Of a DNA stretch of 64,000 bases, positions 53,362 to 62,747 are shown one piece after another. Location of the stretch: NCBI GenBank assembly GCA_050309735.1, contig JBNRMS010000072.1, positions 1 through 64,000 of the forward strand, written 5' to 3'. Position 1 is the first letter of the stretch. Each line of letters starts with the position of its first letter. This stretch comes from UMGS1002 sp050309735. Its GTDB lineage: Bacteria; Bacillota; Clostridia; Oscillospirales; CAG-272. The notes beneath the pieces were generated by a model. It was given only the letters and a program-made list of their open reading frames with translations. It searched no databases and had not been told where the DNA came from. The position numbers and the translations under genes were made by a program.

Positions 53362-54345
53362 ATGAAGCACTATTTTTTGCTGAATCCCGCGGCGGGCAAG
53401 GGAAAAAGTTGCGGCCGGCTTGAGGCCGATATTAAAGCCCTCTTTGGCGAGCGAGGGCTCGGGGTTGTGATTTATTACACCGCCGGGGTTGGAGACGCCG
53501 AGAGATATGTCGGGCAGATTTGCGACAAGGAGGTCGGCGAATGCCGTTTTTATGCCTGCGGCGGCGACGGAACGCTTGGCGAAGTGATAAACGGCGCCGT
53601 AGGCTTTTCTCATGCGTCAGTCGGGGTTATTCCGATTGGAACGGGAAACGACTTTGTCCGCAACTTTACGCACTCGGATAATTTTCTGAGCCTTGAGGCT
53701 CAATTAGAGGGAAGCACTGTTGCCCTTGACCTCATAAAATATAACGGTCGCTATTCGGCCGTTACCCTCAACGCCGGATTTGATGCCGAGGTTGTTAAAA
53801 TCGTGGCTCGAATCAAGCGAAACCCCGCCGTTCCGGGCAAGCTTGCCTATGTCCTCGGCGCGCTCTGGCAGCTTATCCGAAAGCCGGGGGTGAAAATCAA
53901 GGTTTCTATCGACGGCGCGCCCGCCGAAGAGCGCAATCTCCTCCTTACCTGCATCGGAAACAGCGCATATTGCGGCGGCGGCTTCAATTCGGGCCCCTGC
54001 GCCAGCCCTGCCGACGGGCTTATAGACGTCTGTTTCATCAAAAACGTCTCAAGACTCAAGTTTTTATCGCTGCTCGGCTCATATAAAAACGGGAAATATC
54101 TCTCGCGCAAGGGTATAGACAAAATCGTTGAATACATAAAATGCGAAAAGCTCGATATCTCCTTCCCCGAGCCAAGAGTTGTGAGTGTAGACGGCGAGTT
54201 GCGCGAGCTTGACATGCTCACGCTCGAATTGGCGCCCGGAGCGCTGCGCTTCTGCCTGCCTGCCGGTTGCGAGGTCATCACGCCTTCCGATATTCCCGCC
54301 TGCGCCAAAGTGAAGACTCGCGCCAGCGGGGCAACGGTTGGATAG
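53362..54345 (+). CDS. Diacylglycerol/lipid kinase (YegS/DgkB family)
   Basis: 327 residues. Catalytic N-terminus: NPAAGKGKS, YACGGDGTLGEVINGAV, VIPIGTGNDFVRN; C-terminal beta-sandwich with CIGNSAYCGGGFNSGPCASPADGLIDVCFI and VSVDGEL. It phosphorylates diacylglycerol or related lipids, feeding phospholipid recycling in the inner leaflet. Ribosome site GTGAGG/AGGAC is weak at 8-12 bases. Confidence 0.92.
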   Translation: MKHYFLLNPAAGKGKSCGRLEADIKALFGERGLGVVIYYTAGVGDAERYVGQICDKEVGECRFYACGGDGTLGEVINGAVGFSHASVGVIPIGTGNDFVRNFTHSDNFLSLEAQLEGSTVALDLIKYNGRYSAVTLNAGFDAEVVKIVARIKRNPAVPGKLAYVLGALWQLIRKPGVKIKVSIDGAPAEERNLLLTCIGNSAYCGGGFNSGPCASPADGLIDVCFIKNVSRLKFLSLLGSYKNGKYLSRKGIDKIVEYIKCEKLDISFPEPRVVSVDGELRELDMLTLELAPGALRFCLPAGCEVITPSDIPACAKVKTRASGATVG

Positions 54346-54372
54346 CACCCCAAAAGAACGAACAATAAAAAA

Positions 54373-54448
54373 AGGGGGGCTACCCCCATAAAAATCGGGG
54401 GGAACCTCCCATAAAAGTCGGGGGAACCTCCCATAAAAGAAGTTCCCC
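54373..54448. repeat. Terminator plus three ~22-bp direct repeats
   Basis: GGGGGG-CTA-CCCCC (54374-54387) followed on the minus side by a T-run serves as terminator of spoVG. Next to it, the unit CCCATAAAAGTCGGGGGAACCT occurs at 54385-54407, 54408-54429 and partly at 54430-54448. The repeats lie between convergent genes. Confidence 0.65.
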
Positions 54449-54464
54449 ACACCCGTGTATTTCT

Positions 54465-54800
54465 TTAGCCTGCGGGCGACGCATCGGGAAGATCGCCGCT
54501 CTCGACCTCCGCTCCGGCTTCTGCCTCTGCCTCCTCGGCGGCTGCCTGAAGCTCATTTTGATACGCCTCTATTACGGCCAGCTCGAGAGTGGCCCGAAAC
54601 TGAGCGTTTATCGGATGTACTATGTCTCGATAGGTATCATCTGGATTTTTGCGGCTGGGCATAACTATAAAGAATTTATCACGGGCGTTGATAACCTTTA
54701 TGTCATGGACAGCAAGTTGACCGTCAAAGGTCACCGACACTATGGCCTTCATCGGGCCATCGTCGAATAGCTTTCTTACTTTAATATCCGTGATTTGCAT
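54465..54800 (-). CDS. spoVG: Septation/sporulation regulator SpoVG
   Basis: 111 residues. Family sequence ITDIKVRKLFDDGPMKAIVSVTFDGQLAVHDIKVI and MPSRKNPDDTYRDIVHPINAQFRATLELAVIEAY. RNA-binding/global regulator affecting septation, capsule and sporulation in Firmicutes. AGGAGG six bases before ATG. The tail is acidic (EEAEAEAGAEVESGD). Monocistronic, convergent with the lipid kinase gene. Confidence 0.95.
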   Translation of the reverse strand: MQITDIKVRKLFDDGPMKAIVSVTFDGQLAVHDIKVINARDKFFIVMPSRKNPDDTYRDIVHPINAQFRATLELAVIEAYQNELQAAAEEAEAEAGAEVESGDLPDASPAG

Positions 54801-55075
54801 TGCTTACCTCCTGCCGAATTTACGGCTTATGATTTTACTTCCGCGAGATGTCCCGCTAAGGTTTATCTGCCGCGTCCGCCGCGGGATTCGGAGCGCGACC
54901 AAACATTGTATAAGTAACCAATCTACGATTAATAGTATAGAATGCCATTGTGATGGTTATTCAATGATTAGAGAATTTTTATGTGAAAATTTCGCCCCGG
55001 GCATTATTTGCGGGGCGGATAGTATCAAGCGGCGCATAAAATCCGGCGCCGCGTGTCGAAAGGAATAAATGTTAT

Positions 55076-56497
55076 ATGCTTACCGAGAACACACACTTCG
55101 GTTCCGCCAAAATCGGCGAATGGATGAAAAGCTGCCGCGCCGTTTTTTTTATCGGGATTGGAGGAATAAATATGTCCTCCCTCGCACATTTGACCCACCT
55201 TGCGGGATACCGCACCGGAGGATCAGATAGGGCCGAAAGCAAACTAACCCGCCGCCTTGAGAGCGAGGGGATAGATGTGAAGTACACACACGACGCCGAG
55301 AACATAAAGGGATATGATGTAGCGGTCTATACCGTTGCAATATCAAAAGATAACCCCGAATACAGAGCGGCGCAGGAGGCGGGCATCCCGCTTATCTCAA
55401 GAGCCGACTATATGGGATATCTTATGACCGGATACAAAAACCGCGTCGGCATTGCGGGAATGCACGGCAAGAGCAGTTGCACCTCGATGTGCGCCCAGAT
55501 TTTCATCGGCGCCGGAGCAGACCCCACAGTACTCTCGGGAGCTGAGCTTCCCAGTATGAGGGGAGCCTTCCGGGTAGGCGGCAAGGAGCATTTTTTATTC
55601 GAGGCTGACGAGTACAGGGATTCCTTCCTAAATTTTGAACCCACCATCGCAGTTGTACTCAATATCGAACCCGAACACCTTGATTATTTCTCTGGCATAG
55701 GACAGATTAAGGATTCCTTCGTTTCCTTCGTCCATATTGCCTCGCCCGGTGGCTATATGGTCGCCAATGCAGACGACCCAAATGTGCTCGAAGTGGCCGA
55801 GCGTTCACAAATGGGAGACCGGGTGATAACCTTCGGAATACGCAATCCCGCCGCAACCTTCAAAGCGATAAATATCGCGGGCGAGGGGGGATGCTATGGC
55901 TTTGATATAGTAAAGTCCGATGAATTTTTCTGCCATGTTAATCTCTCAGCTCCGGGAATGCACAATGTTATGAATGCGCTCGCCGCGGCGGCTGCATCCT
56001 ATCTTTGCGGAATTCCTGCCCCGAGAATCGAGAAAGGACTTGAGGAATTTCAAGGAGCGAGGAGAAGGCTCGAATTTGTAGGGGAAATAGGCGGAGCTTC
56101 GGTTTACAGCGACTATGCGCACCACCCGACCGAAATCCGAACAACCCTTGAGGCGCTCTCTGATATGGGAGACGGTGAGGTGGTCTGCGTCTTTCAGCCC
56201 CACACATACAGCCGGCTCTCAGCCTTCTTTGAAGGCTTCGCCGAATCCTTCGACCTCGCCGCACGGGTGGTTGTTGCCGAAGTTTATTCTGCGCGCGGGC
56301 AAGAGGACTCTCTCGTCAACTCGAAAAAGCTAGCTATTTCAATAGGCGAAAAGGCCGAATATATCGACTCCTTTGATAAAATCGCCGAATTTGTCACCCA
56401 GCATACTTACCCCGGCGACAGACTTGTGATTATGGGAGCTGGCGACATAGAAAAGCTCATTCCCCTGCTCGGAATTGAAAAGCCCGGGCAGAATTAA
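55076..56497 (+). CDS. murC: UDP-N-acetylmuramate-L-alanine ligase
   Basis: 473 residues. Rossmann-like N-terminal domain FIGIGGINMSSLAHL, ATP P-loop GMHGKSSCTSM, FEADEYRDSF, and the C-terminal YSDYAHHPTEIRTTL, FQPHTYSRLSAFF. It adds L-Ala to UDP-MurNAc, the first cytoplasmic peptide step of peptidoglycan. The usual murC glycine in GTHGKT is changed to GMHGKS, still a P-loop. The leader holds two hairpins (54993-55018, 55030-55053) and AAAGGA eleven bases before the start. Confidence 0.96.
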   Translation: MLTENTHFGSAKIGEWMKSCRAVFFIGIGGINMSSLAHLTHLAGYRTGGSDRAESKLTRRLESEGIDVKYTHDAENIKGYDVAVYTVAISKDNPEYRAAQEAGIPLISRADYMGYLMTGYKNRVGIAGMHGKSSCTSMCAQIFIGAGADPTVLSGAELPSMRGAFRVGGKEHFLFEADEYRDSFLNFEPTIAVVLNIEPEHLDYFSGIGQIKDSFVSFVHIASPGGYMVANADDPNVLEVAERSQMGDRVITFGIRNPAATFKAINIAGEGGCYGFDIVKSDEFFCHVNLSAPGMHNVMNALAAAAASYLCGIPAPRIEKGLEEFQGARRRLEFVGEIGGASVYSDYAHHPTEIRTTLEALSDMGDGEVVCVFQPHTYSRLSAFFEGFAESFDLAARVVVAEVYSARGQEDSLVNSKKLAISIGEKAEYIDSFDKIAEFVTQHTYPGDRLVIMGAGDIEKLIPLLGIEKPGQN

Positions 56498-56590
56498 TGA
56501 AAAATCCAAAAAGCACTTTACTTTATTGTAAAAAGATATTAGAATAGGATTATGAAAATATAAGATTTACACATAGGAGAGGAGCGTATC

Positions 56591-56884
56591 ATGAAAAGCA
56601 AAATAAGAGACGAGAAGCTTGATTATCTGTTCCGCGGAATACTCACACTTGAAAACCTTGAGGAGTGCTACAACTTTTTTGAGGATCTCTGCACCGTTTC
56701 GGAGCTTCAGGAAATGTCGCGCCGGATGCACGCGGCAAAAATGCTAAACGATAATTATATATATTCCGAGATAGCCGAACAGACCGGACTCAGCACGGCA
56801 ACGATAAGCCGCGTCAACCGCTGCCTTAAGTATGGGAGCGACGGATATGTCAGCGTTCTCGGAAAGCTTGACAAGCGCAGATGA
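56591..56884 (+). CDS. YerC/YecD TrpR-like HTH regulator
   Basis: 97 residues, trp-repressor fold: LDYLFRGILTLENLEECYNFFEDLCTVSELQEMSRRMHAAKMLND and the recognition part YSEIAEQTGLSTATISRVNRCLKYGSDGY, the family signature. Its targets are unknown. GGAG six bases before the ATG. Stop overlaps the methyltransferase start (ATGA). Confidence 0.93.
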   Translation: MKSKIRDEKLDYLFRGILTLENLEECYNFFEDLCTVSELQEMSRRMHAAKMLNDNYIYSEIAEQTGLSTATISRVNRCLKYGSDGYVSVLGKLDKRR

Positions 56885-57687
56885 GTGCGAGGGCAACAGG
56901 CATCTCCTCATACGGCCCGCTGGCGCGGGTTTATGATCGCTTGAATTCGGATATTAATTATGCGGCATGGGCTGATTTTATAGAATCTTGTTTTGCGAGA
57001 TTTGCCGGGCAAAAACCCGAAATTGTTCTTGACCTTTGCTGCGGCACCGGGAAAATGACCTTTGAGCTTGCCGCACGAGGATACGATATGATAGGCGTCG
57101 ATAATAGCGCCGACATGCTCTGCGAGGCAGTCAAAAGAAGGGTTAGCGCTGAAAATCCGCTTTTTATAATGCAGGATATGCGGGATTTTGAGCTATACGG
57201 CAGTGTGGGCGCGGTAATCTCCTGCCTTGATAGCATAAATTATCTTGTAGACGACGGCGACCTTGAGCGCTGCTTTCTTAACATCGCTAATTATCTTGAC
57301 CCGGGCGGAGTGTTTATCTTTGATATCAACACTCCGTATAAATTCGAGCGTATTTATTCGGATAATGCCTATATACTTGAAGATGAGGGCGGGCGGATTT
57401 TCTGCGGCTGGCAGAATTATTATGATGATAAAAGCCGAATATGCGACTTTTATCTAACGATTTTTGAGGAAATCCCCGACGGGAAAAGCTATTCGCGCTC
57501 GGACGAGCACCAGCGCCAGAGATGTTACACGCTCGCCCAGGTGCTCGATGCGCTTGCCGCCGCCCGTCTTGAGTTTTGCTCTGCCTTTGGAGATTTTCTT
57601 TTTGGCGAGGCGGGCGAGGAGTGCGAGAGATGGTTTTTGGTTGCGAGGAAAGAGGCAGTGTCGGCAAGTAATAAAAACGGGAGCTGA
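56881..57687 (+). CDS. Class I SAM-dependent methyltransferase
   Basis: 268 residues. SAM motif I VLDLCCGTGKMTFELAARGYDMIGVDNSADML, acidic loop, motif II-like NIANYLDPGGVFIFDINTPYKFERIY. The family acts on small molecules or tRNA. Coupled to yerC by a four-base overlap and followed by the HTH-PH gene after nine bases, so three genes form one operon. Substrate not determinable. Confidence 0.85.
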   Translation: MSARATGISSYGPLARVYDRLNSDINYAAWADFIESCFARFAGQKPEIVLDLCCGTGKMTFELAARGYDMIGVDNSADMLCEAVKRRVSAENPLFIMQDMRDFELYGSVGAVISCLDSINYLVDDGDLERCFLNIANYLDPGGVFIFDINTPYKFERIYSDNAYILEDEGGRIFCGWQNYYDDKSRICDFYLTIFEEIPDGKSYSRSDEHQRQRCYTLAQVLDALAAARLEFCSAFGDFLFGEAGEECERWFLVARKEAVSASNKNGS

Positions 57688-57696
57688 GAATGAAGA

Positions 57697-58617
57697 ATGA
57701 ACTATATAGGTGAGAATTTCAGGCGCATTCGCGAGCAGCAAGGAATGTCGATTGAGAAGGTGGCAAGAATGCTCGACGTAAAAGTCGAGCTGATAGAGAG
57801 GTGGGAGGCGGGAAAAGAGATTCCCGATGCCGACAACTTAGCGCTTGCCGCGCGGCTTTTCGGGATCTCTGAAAATGAACTAAGAGGAAAAACTGACGAG
57901 GGCGGCGGGTCTGGCAGTGATAATTCATCTGCGAGCACACAAGAGCCGTCGGACAAAACTACCCGATTCGATACCGCAGAAGACATGGGAGCCCCCGGCA
58001 AAGGAGCGTCAGATGGCGCACAGTCCTCCTTCAATGCTCGAGCATCATCAAGTGGTCGCAGGCAAAACTTCAATGAAACACCGCTTCTCCGCTATTTGGC
58101 GGCTGATGAAAAGCTGCTTTGGTCGGGTCAGCCGACAGACGAGCACATCAGCGTCTTCGGCGGCTTTCAATCTGTGTTCGGACTTTTCTTTGTCGGGTTT
58201 GCCGTGTTTTGGATGGTGATGGTAACAAGAATTGCCGCATTTATGAGCATTTTTGCCCTGCCTTTTATTATGATAGGTATGTATATTGTCGCTGGGAAGT
58301 CTATCATTCTTAACAATAATAAGAAGAATATATATTATGCCGTCACAAATCAGAGGGTCATGATGATGATATCGGGCCGGTATAACCGCTTTCGCGATAT
58401 CAGATACAGCCGAATAAGCGAGGTCAAGCTTGTGCTGAGCCGCAGGCAGACAGGCTGCGGAACCATTATTTTCACCTCGCCGAATCTAATCCCCGAATAT
58501 CCATACGGCAGATACTGGGACAGAAGGTCGAACAACAACAGCCTGCTCGACTCTTTTATCGACATCGCCGATGCAGAACGCGTATATAATCTAATAAACA
58601 AATCAAGGGCCCTCTGA
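57697..58617 (+). CDS. XRE-HTH fused to a membrane PH-like domain
   Basis: 306 residues. Residues ~1-65: HTH_XRE (IRRIREQQGMSIEKVARMLDVKVELIERWEAGKEIPDADNLALAARLFGISENEL). Residues ~66-125: Ser/Gly-rich disordered linker. From ~130: bPH-type domain (AADEKLLWSGQPTDEH...), two hydrophobic helices (VFGLFFVGFAVFWMVMV and AFMSIFALPFIMIGMYIV), and a PH-like fold (YAVTNQRVMMMISGRYNRFRDIRYSRISEVKL). A DNA-binding domain tethered to a membrane PH module. Function unknown. Confidence 0.8.
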   Translation: MNYIGENFRRIREQQGMSIEKVARMLDVKVELIERWEAGKEIPDADNLALAARLFGISENELRGKTDEGGGSGSDNSSASTQEPSDKTTRFDTAEDMGAPGKGASDGAQSSFNARASSSGRRQNFNETPLLRYLAADEKLLWSGQPTDEHISVFGGFQSVFGLFFVGFAVFWMVMVTRIAAFMSIFALPFIMIGMYIVAGKSIILNNNKKNIYYAVTNQRVMMMISGRYNRFRDIRYSRISEVKLVLSRRQTGCGTIIFTSPNLIPEYPYGRYWDRRSNNNSLLDSFIDIADAERVYNLINKSRAL

Positions 58618-58649
58618 TTTAGTAAATCTTTTTTATAAAAAATAAGAGT

Positions 58650-58685
58650 ACGCCGGGTTAACTTCACGAAAAGTTAACCCGGCGT
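58650..58685. terminator. Bidirectional terminator hairpin
   Basis: ACGCCGGGTTAACTT and complement, 15-bp stem, loop CACGAA, between the convergent genes at 58617 and 58698; T-rich on the plus side. Confidence 0.75.
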
Positions 58686-58697
58686 GTTTATTATTTA

Positions 58698-60542
58698 TCA
58701 GCTTCCCTTGCTGACCTCAATCAGAATAACTTCATCAGTCTTAATATATTCATTGTTCTTTGAGGATGAGACTACATTCCCTTTCGGCTCGGCTGAATCT
58801 ACATAGGTTATCTCGTATGTGACCGACGCGCCCATTTTTGTGTATTCATAGAATATCGCGGGCAAATCGGCCTCGCTCCTGCCTATAAGATTTTCCATAT
58901 AGGGCCGGCCGGCCGAATAAACAATCGTCACACTGTTATCGGCCGATGTGATAAGCGAGCCTGCGCGAGCTGACTGCGAGATAAGGCTGCCATACGGAAC
59001 GCTGTCGCTATAACGTGTAATAATTGTCAGATCAATGTCGGGATTGAGCATATATGCGTTCTCTCTCAGAACCTTTGAATAGTCGGGAACCTCGATAAAT
59101 TTAATCGGGTCGCTCGGCGGGACAGGTGCGGTTCCAAGACCGTTGCTAACCTTCAGTTCAATATGCGTCTTGAGCTCTACCGCCTCAAGATTATGCGTGG
59201 CACCAATAATTGTTCCCTTTGGCTCGATTGCATTAACATAGAGAATTGAGTATGAAAGCGAGGCGCCCTTGCGGTTGATTTCATAGAAATACTCTGGGAG
59301 CGAGGATTCTCTCATGCCGATAAAATCGGTGAGATATGGCTTTCCTATCGAGTAGATAAGAGTTATCTCGTTGCTCGACTTATTAACAATCGTTCCGGCC
59401 GGCAGCGACTGCGAAACAAGCCCGCCGTACGGCACTGTCATGCTATATAAAAGCTTGACTATAACATTGAACTCCGCAGCATGCGACATGGCGTCCTCTT
59501 TATAGACATTCACAAAGCTCGGCACAACAAGTCCCGGGCCTTCCGAGATAACAAACTCGATTGTCGAGCCGGGCTCAAGCTGGGTGTTTTCGGGAACGCT
59601 CTGGGAGATTACCCGGTCTGCCCCGATGCTTTCGTGCATAACCACGGTATAGACCGCCTTCATGCCGTTATTGGTACACCAGGAATCGACCTCGCTCCTG
59701 AGCAAACCGACAAAGTTTTTAACAGTGCGGGTGTTGTATGAATCGAGCGGTCCTCTTGACACATAAACTACCAGAGAGTCGCCCCGCTTGAAGTTCTGCT
59801 CGTCCACCGTAACGCTTGAGAAAAGATAGCGCGTAACATCACCCTTTGCAACATCGCTGCTGTATTCCTCATATATATTAACATTCGGCAGCTTGTTGTC
59901 CTCCATCCATGCGCGAATGGAAGAGGCCTTCATGCTCATCAGATCGGGAATGCTTATGCGCTCGCTCGGATCGGCACCAAGACTGTATGTCACCTCGATT
60001 GTGCTTTTCGGGGAGAGCTTTGTTCCGCCCGGTTCTGATTGGCTTATTACATAATTGGCTCCGATCTCCATGCTGTATATCGGGTTTTCGGTCAGATAAA
60101 GATTGTTGTCGATGCACCACTTTCTCATCTCTGCAATAGTTTTTCCGGTGAATTCGGGGAGGGTTATCATTGTGAAATAGCGGAAGGCTACAACGCCGGC
60201 GGCGATTAGCAGGGCTATGACGAGCAGGGTTGCCACAAGGCGCAAAAAGCGCTTTGTGCCATAGTTGCGATCGATTTCGACATCGTGCTCCGTGTTGCGA
60301 AGTCCGCCCCGCGGCTCATGAGACTCATGTGCCTCTGCCCGCGCGGGCTGGTATGAAGGGGCGGTATTCGCCGGTGCGGCTGCGCGCGCAGGGGTTTCTG
60401 TTTTTGGCCGAGCGTTATTGGGTTTCTCGGGCTTCGGACTCTCGGCCGTTTTTTCAGGCTCGCTCTTATCGACCTCAACCTTTGGAGTTGAGAGAGAGCC
60501 GGCGGCGGCCTGCTGATTTAGTTTATCAAGAAAGCTCGACAT
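58698..60542 (-). CDS. PASTA-domain membrane protein without kinase
   Basis: 614 residues. N-terminal ~100 residues are cytoplasmic and Pro/Ala/Lys/Glu-rich; a transmembrane helix at ~105-130 (LVATLLVIALLIAAGVVAF); then seven or so PASTA repeats (e.g. LPEFTGKTIAEMRKWCIDNNLYL..., VISQSEPGGTKLSPKSTIEVTYS; VPSFVNVYKEDAMSHAAEFNV; IEVPDYSKVLRENAY). PASTA repeats usually bind muropeptides/peptidoglycan or wall enzymes; here there is no kinase domain. Start overlaps the upstream ATPase gene by 17 bases, so translation is coupled. Unusual as a partner of an ABC transporter. Confidence 0.82.
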   Translation of the reverse strand: MSSFLDKLNQQAAAGSLSTPKVEVDKSEPEKTAESPKPEKPNNARPKTETPARAAAPANTAPSYQPARAEAHESHEPRGGLRNTEHDVEIDRNYGTKRFLRLVATLLVIALLIAAGVVAFRYFTMITLPEFTGKTIAEMRKWCIDNNLYLTENPIYSMEIGANYVISQSEPGGTKLSPKSTIEVTYSLGADPSERISIPDLMSMKASSIRAWMEDNKLPNVNIYEEYSSDVAKGDVTRYLFSSVTVDEQNFKRGDSLVVYVSRGPLDSYNTRTVKNFVGLLRSEVDSWCTNNGMKAVYTVVMHESIGADRVISQSVPENTQLEPGSTIEFVISEGPGLVVPSFVNVYKEDAMSHAAEFNVIVKLLYSMTVPYGGLVSQSLPAGTIVNKSSNEITLIYSIGKPYLTDFIGMRESSLPEYFYEINRKGASLSYSILYVNAIEPKGTIIGATHNLEAVELKTHIELKVSNGLGTAPVPPSDPIKFIEVPDYSKVLRENAYMLNPDIDLTIITRYSDSVPYGSLISQSARAGSLITSADNSVTIVYSAGRPYMENLIGRSEADLPAIFYEYTKMGASVTYEITYVDSAEPKGNVVSSSKNNEYIKTDEVILIEVSKGS

Positions 60543-61212
60543 TATTTAAAAACACTCCTTTTTTAAGACGTATAATACTATCCGACTTTGACGCTACATC
60601 GTGCGAATGGGTCACAACGATGATACATTTATTGAAATCATGTGCAAGAGACTTGAAAATCTCGACTATTTCGGCTTCCTTCTCCTCGTCAAGGTTGCCG
60701 GTCGGCTCGTCTGCAAGTATCAGCTCAACGTCGGTAGCAACTGCGCGCGCGATGGCAACTCTCTGCTGCTCACCGCCCGAGAGCTTATTAACAGTGCGGT
60801 CTGCCTTTGCTCTGTCAAGCCCCACATATTGAAGCAGGTTATAGGCTGTGGCCTTCTCGTCTTTGGGAAGCTTGTTCTGGGTAATACTCATGGCAACGAG
60901 TATGTTCTCAACCGCCGTCATATACGGAATCAGGTTATAGCTCTGAAAAACCATGCCTATCTTATTTCGCCGATAGTTTTCAAAACCTATGCGGTTTATA
61001 TTAACCCCCTCAAAGAGAACCTCCCCGGTTTTAGGGGTGTCGAGCGCCGCAATCATGGCAAGGAAGGTAGTCTTTCCGCTGCCCGACTCGCCAAGAATCG
61101 TGTAGAATTTTCCGCGCTCAAAGTCGTATGTTGCGTCGCGGAGGATATAGCGGCGGGTGTCGCCGTCCTGGTAGAAATAGCTCAGGTTCCGGACAGATAA
61201 AATATTAGTCAT
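60526..61212 (-). CDS. ABC transporter ATP-binding protein (MacB/LolD type)
   Basis: 228 residues from ATG 61212 (GAGGAG seven bases upstream; GTG 61227 is an alternative overlapping the permease stop). Walker A GESGSGKTT, signature LSGGEQQR, Walker B ELILADEPTGNLD, H-loop VVTHSHD. Close to MacB, LolD and antimicrobial-peptide exporter ATPases. Middle gene of the permease-ATPase-PASTA operon. Confidence 0.93.
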   Translation of the reverse strand: MTNILSVRNLSYFYQDGDTRRYILRDATYDFERGKFYTILGESGSGKTTFLAMIAALDTPKTGEVLFEGVNINRIGFENYRRNKIGMVFQSYNLIPYMTAVENILVAMSITQNKLPKDEKATAYNLLQYVGLDRAKADRTVNKLSGGEQQRVAIARAVATDVELILADEPTGNLDEEKEAEIVEIFKSLAHDFNKCIIVVTHSHDVASKSDSIIRLKKGVFLNNVELS

Positions 61213-61223
61213 CTCGCCTCTCC

Positions 61224-62747
61224 TCACATCAGAATCTTTTTGGGTTTAAGCTGAAGGGTGTATATAATCGGTATCAGTGTCGAAATAAGAACGCTGCCGA
61301 TACTCACCACATATATGAAAACCACTGTCTTAGCATCAAGGCTGACGTGATACTGTTCCATAACATCGTCTGCCGATATGCCCGAATCTTCTTCATAATA
61401 GCCGCCAATCGAAATCGACTTGTAAATGCCTATATAATCGTCATCTGCCTTATTCTTTTCTTCTTCGGCAAGCTGATTTTCAAGCATTGTCGTTGACATA
61501 TTCTCAGCGAGCATATTGCCCGAGAATATCGAAAGCGAAACAGCCAAAATCGCCACCAGCAGAACCTCGGAAACAATCTGTGCGGCAACCACGCCCTTGC
61601 GCGCTCCCAGCGCCAGATAGATTCCCATCTCGTGCCGCCTGTCACGCAGGAAAAGTGTTACAAGCAGGCTGATTATAAGAACCGTAGCCACAACCGCCAC
61701 CCACATCACTATGTCGGCAATCCAGAGAACATTTGCCATGGGTGTGCGGATGCTGTCAAATGAGGCGGCGTTGTTTGTGAAGATAAGCCCCTTTGTCAGG
61801 TACTGTTCGTTCTGCGATTCGAATATTTCTGCGTAGTCGGGGTGTTTCAAAATAAAGCTGGCCGTTGTGCTCGAATATATATAATTCTCCACTCCCTCAG
61901 CGGCAGACTCTGCTTTGATATCGTCTGTCATCGCATTTATCGCATTGTTATTTGTAAAGAAGGCGTTGAGGTATTGGCTGTCGTATTCGACAAGATTCCC
62001 CTGCCAGTCTACATACTTCATCGGCCTTGCCGTAAAGGTTCCGATAATTTTGAACTCATACTCAAGCACCTTGAGAACTGTTCGCTCAACCGGCATCGGC
62101 ATTATATCTATACCATCATAGTCTGATTTAGCGGCCTCCCTGTACACTATTATCCCGGAATCATCATACATAGTGTATAGCAGCTTGACTGTTGAACCTA
62201 CGTTAAGCCCGTTGTATTTGGCAAACTCCTCAGAGACGAGCATAACCCGCTCGCCATTCTTTATCTCTTCTTCTGTGTAAACCCTGCCGTCGGTGAGCGT
62301 TATGTCGCCGTTTTCTATGTATTGCAGCGCAGTGCTCTGACCGCCTATTACCTGAAACCATGAGTTATATTCCTCCCCGCCTGTGTACACCGGCTCGGGG
62401 TTTTCAGAATAATAATAACCCACGCCCTTCGCTTCAAACGAAGTATTAAGCGAATAGTCATACGACCGCACGTGCTCAGACATGCCGATAGTATCGACCA
62501 TCTCTACTGTTATCTCGGGTTCTATATACTCTCCTGTCACCTCGTCATAAGCATCTCTGTAATCGATTTCAATCTTAACCTCGGTACTCATCTGCGAGAG
62601 CATAGCTTCCTCGGTATTTGCCAGTGCGCTCTTAACCGAAACCGAGCCGGCGATGACATTGCTAAGCACAAATATAAGCACAAGCAGAATTGCCGATTTT
62701 CCCGGCCTGCGGAATATGCTGGTCAGTGCTCTTTTAAAGAAATTCAC
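61224..62747 (-). CDS. FtsX/MacB-like ABC transporter permease
   Basis: 507 residues. One N-terminal membrane helix (FSRRPGKSAILLVLIFVLSNVIAGSV-like region at ~13-40), a ~270-residue extracellular domain, then three C-terminal helices (VATVLIISLLVTLFL; VLLVAILAVSLSIFSG; FIYVVSIGSVLISTLIPIIY). This is the MacB/FtsX topology of mechanotransmission ABC systems, usually working on lipoproteins, toxins or wall hydrolases rather than transport through the membrane. First gene of the operon; AGGG site before ATG 62747. Strong promoter 180 bases upstream. Confidence 0.88.
   Translation of the reverse strand: MNFFKRALTSIFRRPGKSAILLVLIFVLSNVIAGSVSVKSALANTEEAMLSQMSTEVKIEIDYRDAYDEVTGEYIEPEITVEMVDTIGMSEHVRSYDYSLNTSFEAKGVGYYYSENPEPVYTGGEEYNSWFQVIGGQSTALQYIENGDITLTDGRVYTEEEIKNGERVMLVSEEFAKYNGLNVGSTVKLLYTMYDDSGIIVYREAAKSDYDGIDIMPMPVERTVLKVLEYEFKIIGTFTARPMKYVDWQGNLVEYDSQYLNAFFTNNNAINAMTDDIKAESAAEGVENYIYSSTTASFILKHPDYAEIFESQNEQYLTKGLIFTNNAASFDSIRTPMANVLWIADIVMWVAVVATVLIISLLVTLFLRDRRHEMGIYLALGARKGVVAAQIVSEVLLVAILAVSLSIFSGNMLAENMSTTMLENQLAEEEKNKADDDYIGIYKSISIGGYYEEDSGISADDVMEQYHVSLDAKTVVFIYVVSIGSVLISTLIPIIYTLQLKPKKILM

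Noticed and set aside
54079..54450. Minus-strand frames rich in FYGRFP-type repeats
   Set aside because: They arise from the 22-bp direct repeats beside the spoVG terminator and overlap the lipid kinase gene.
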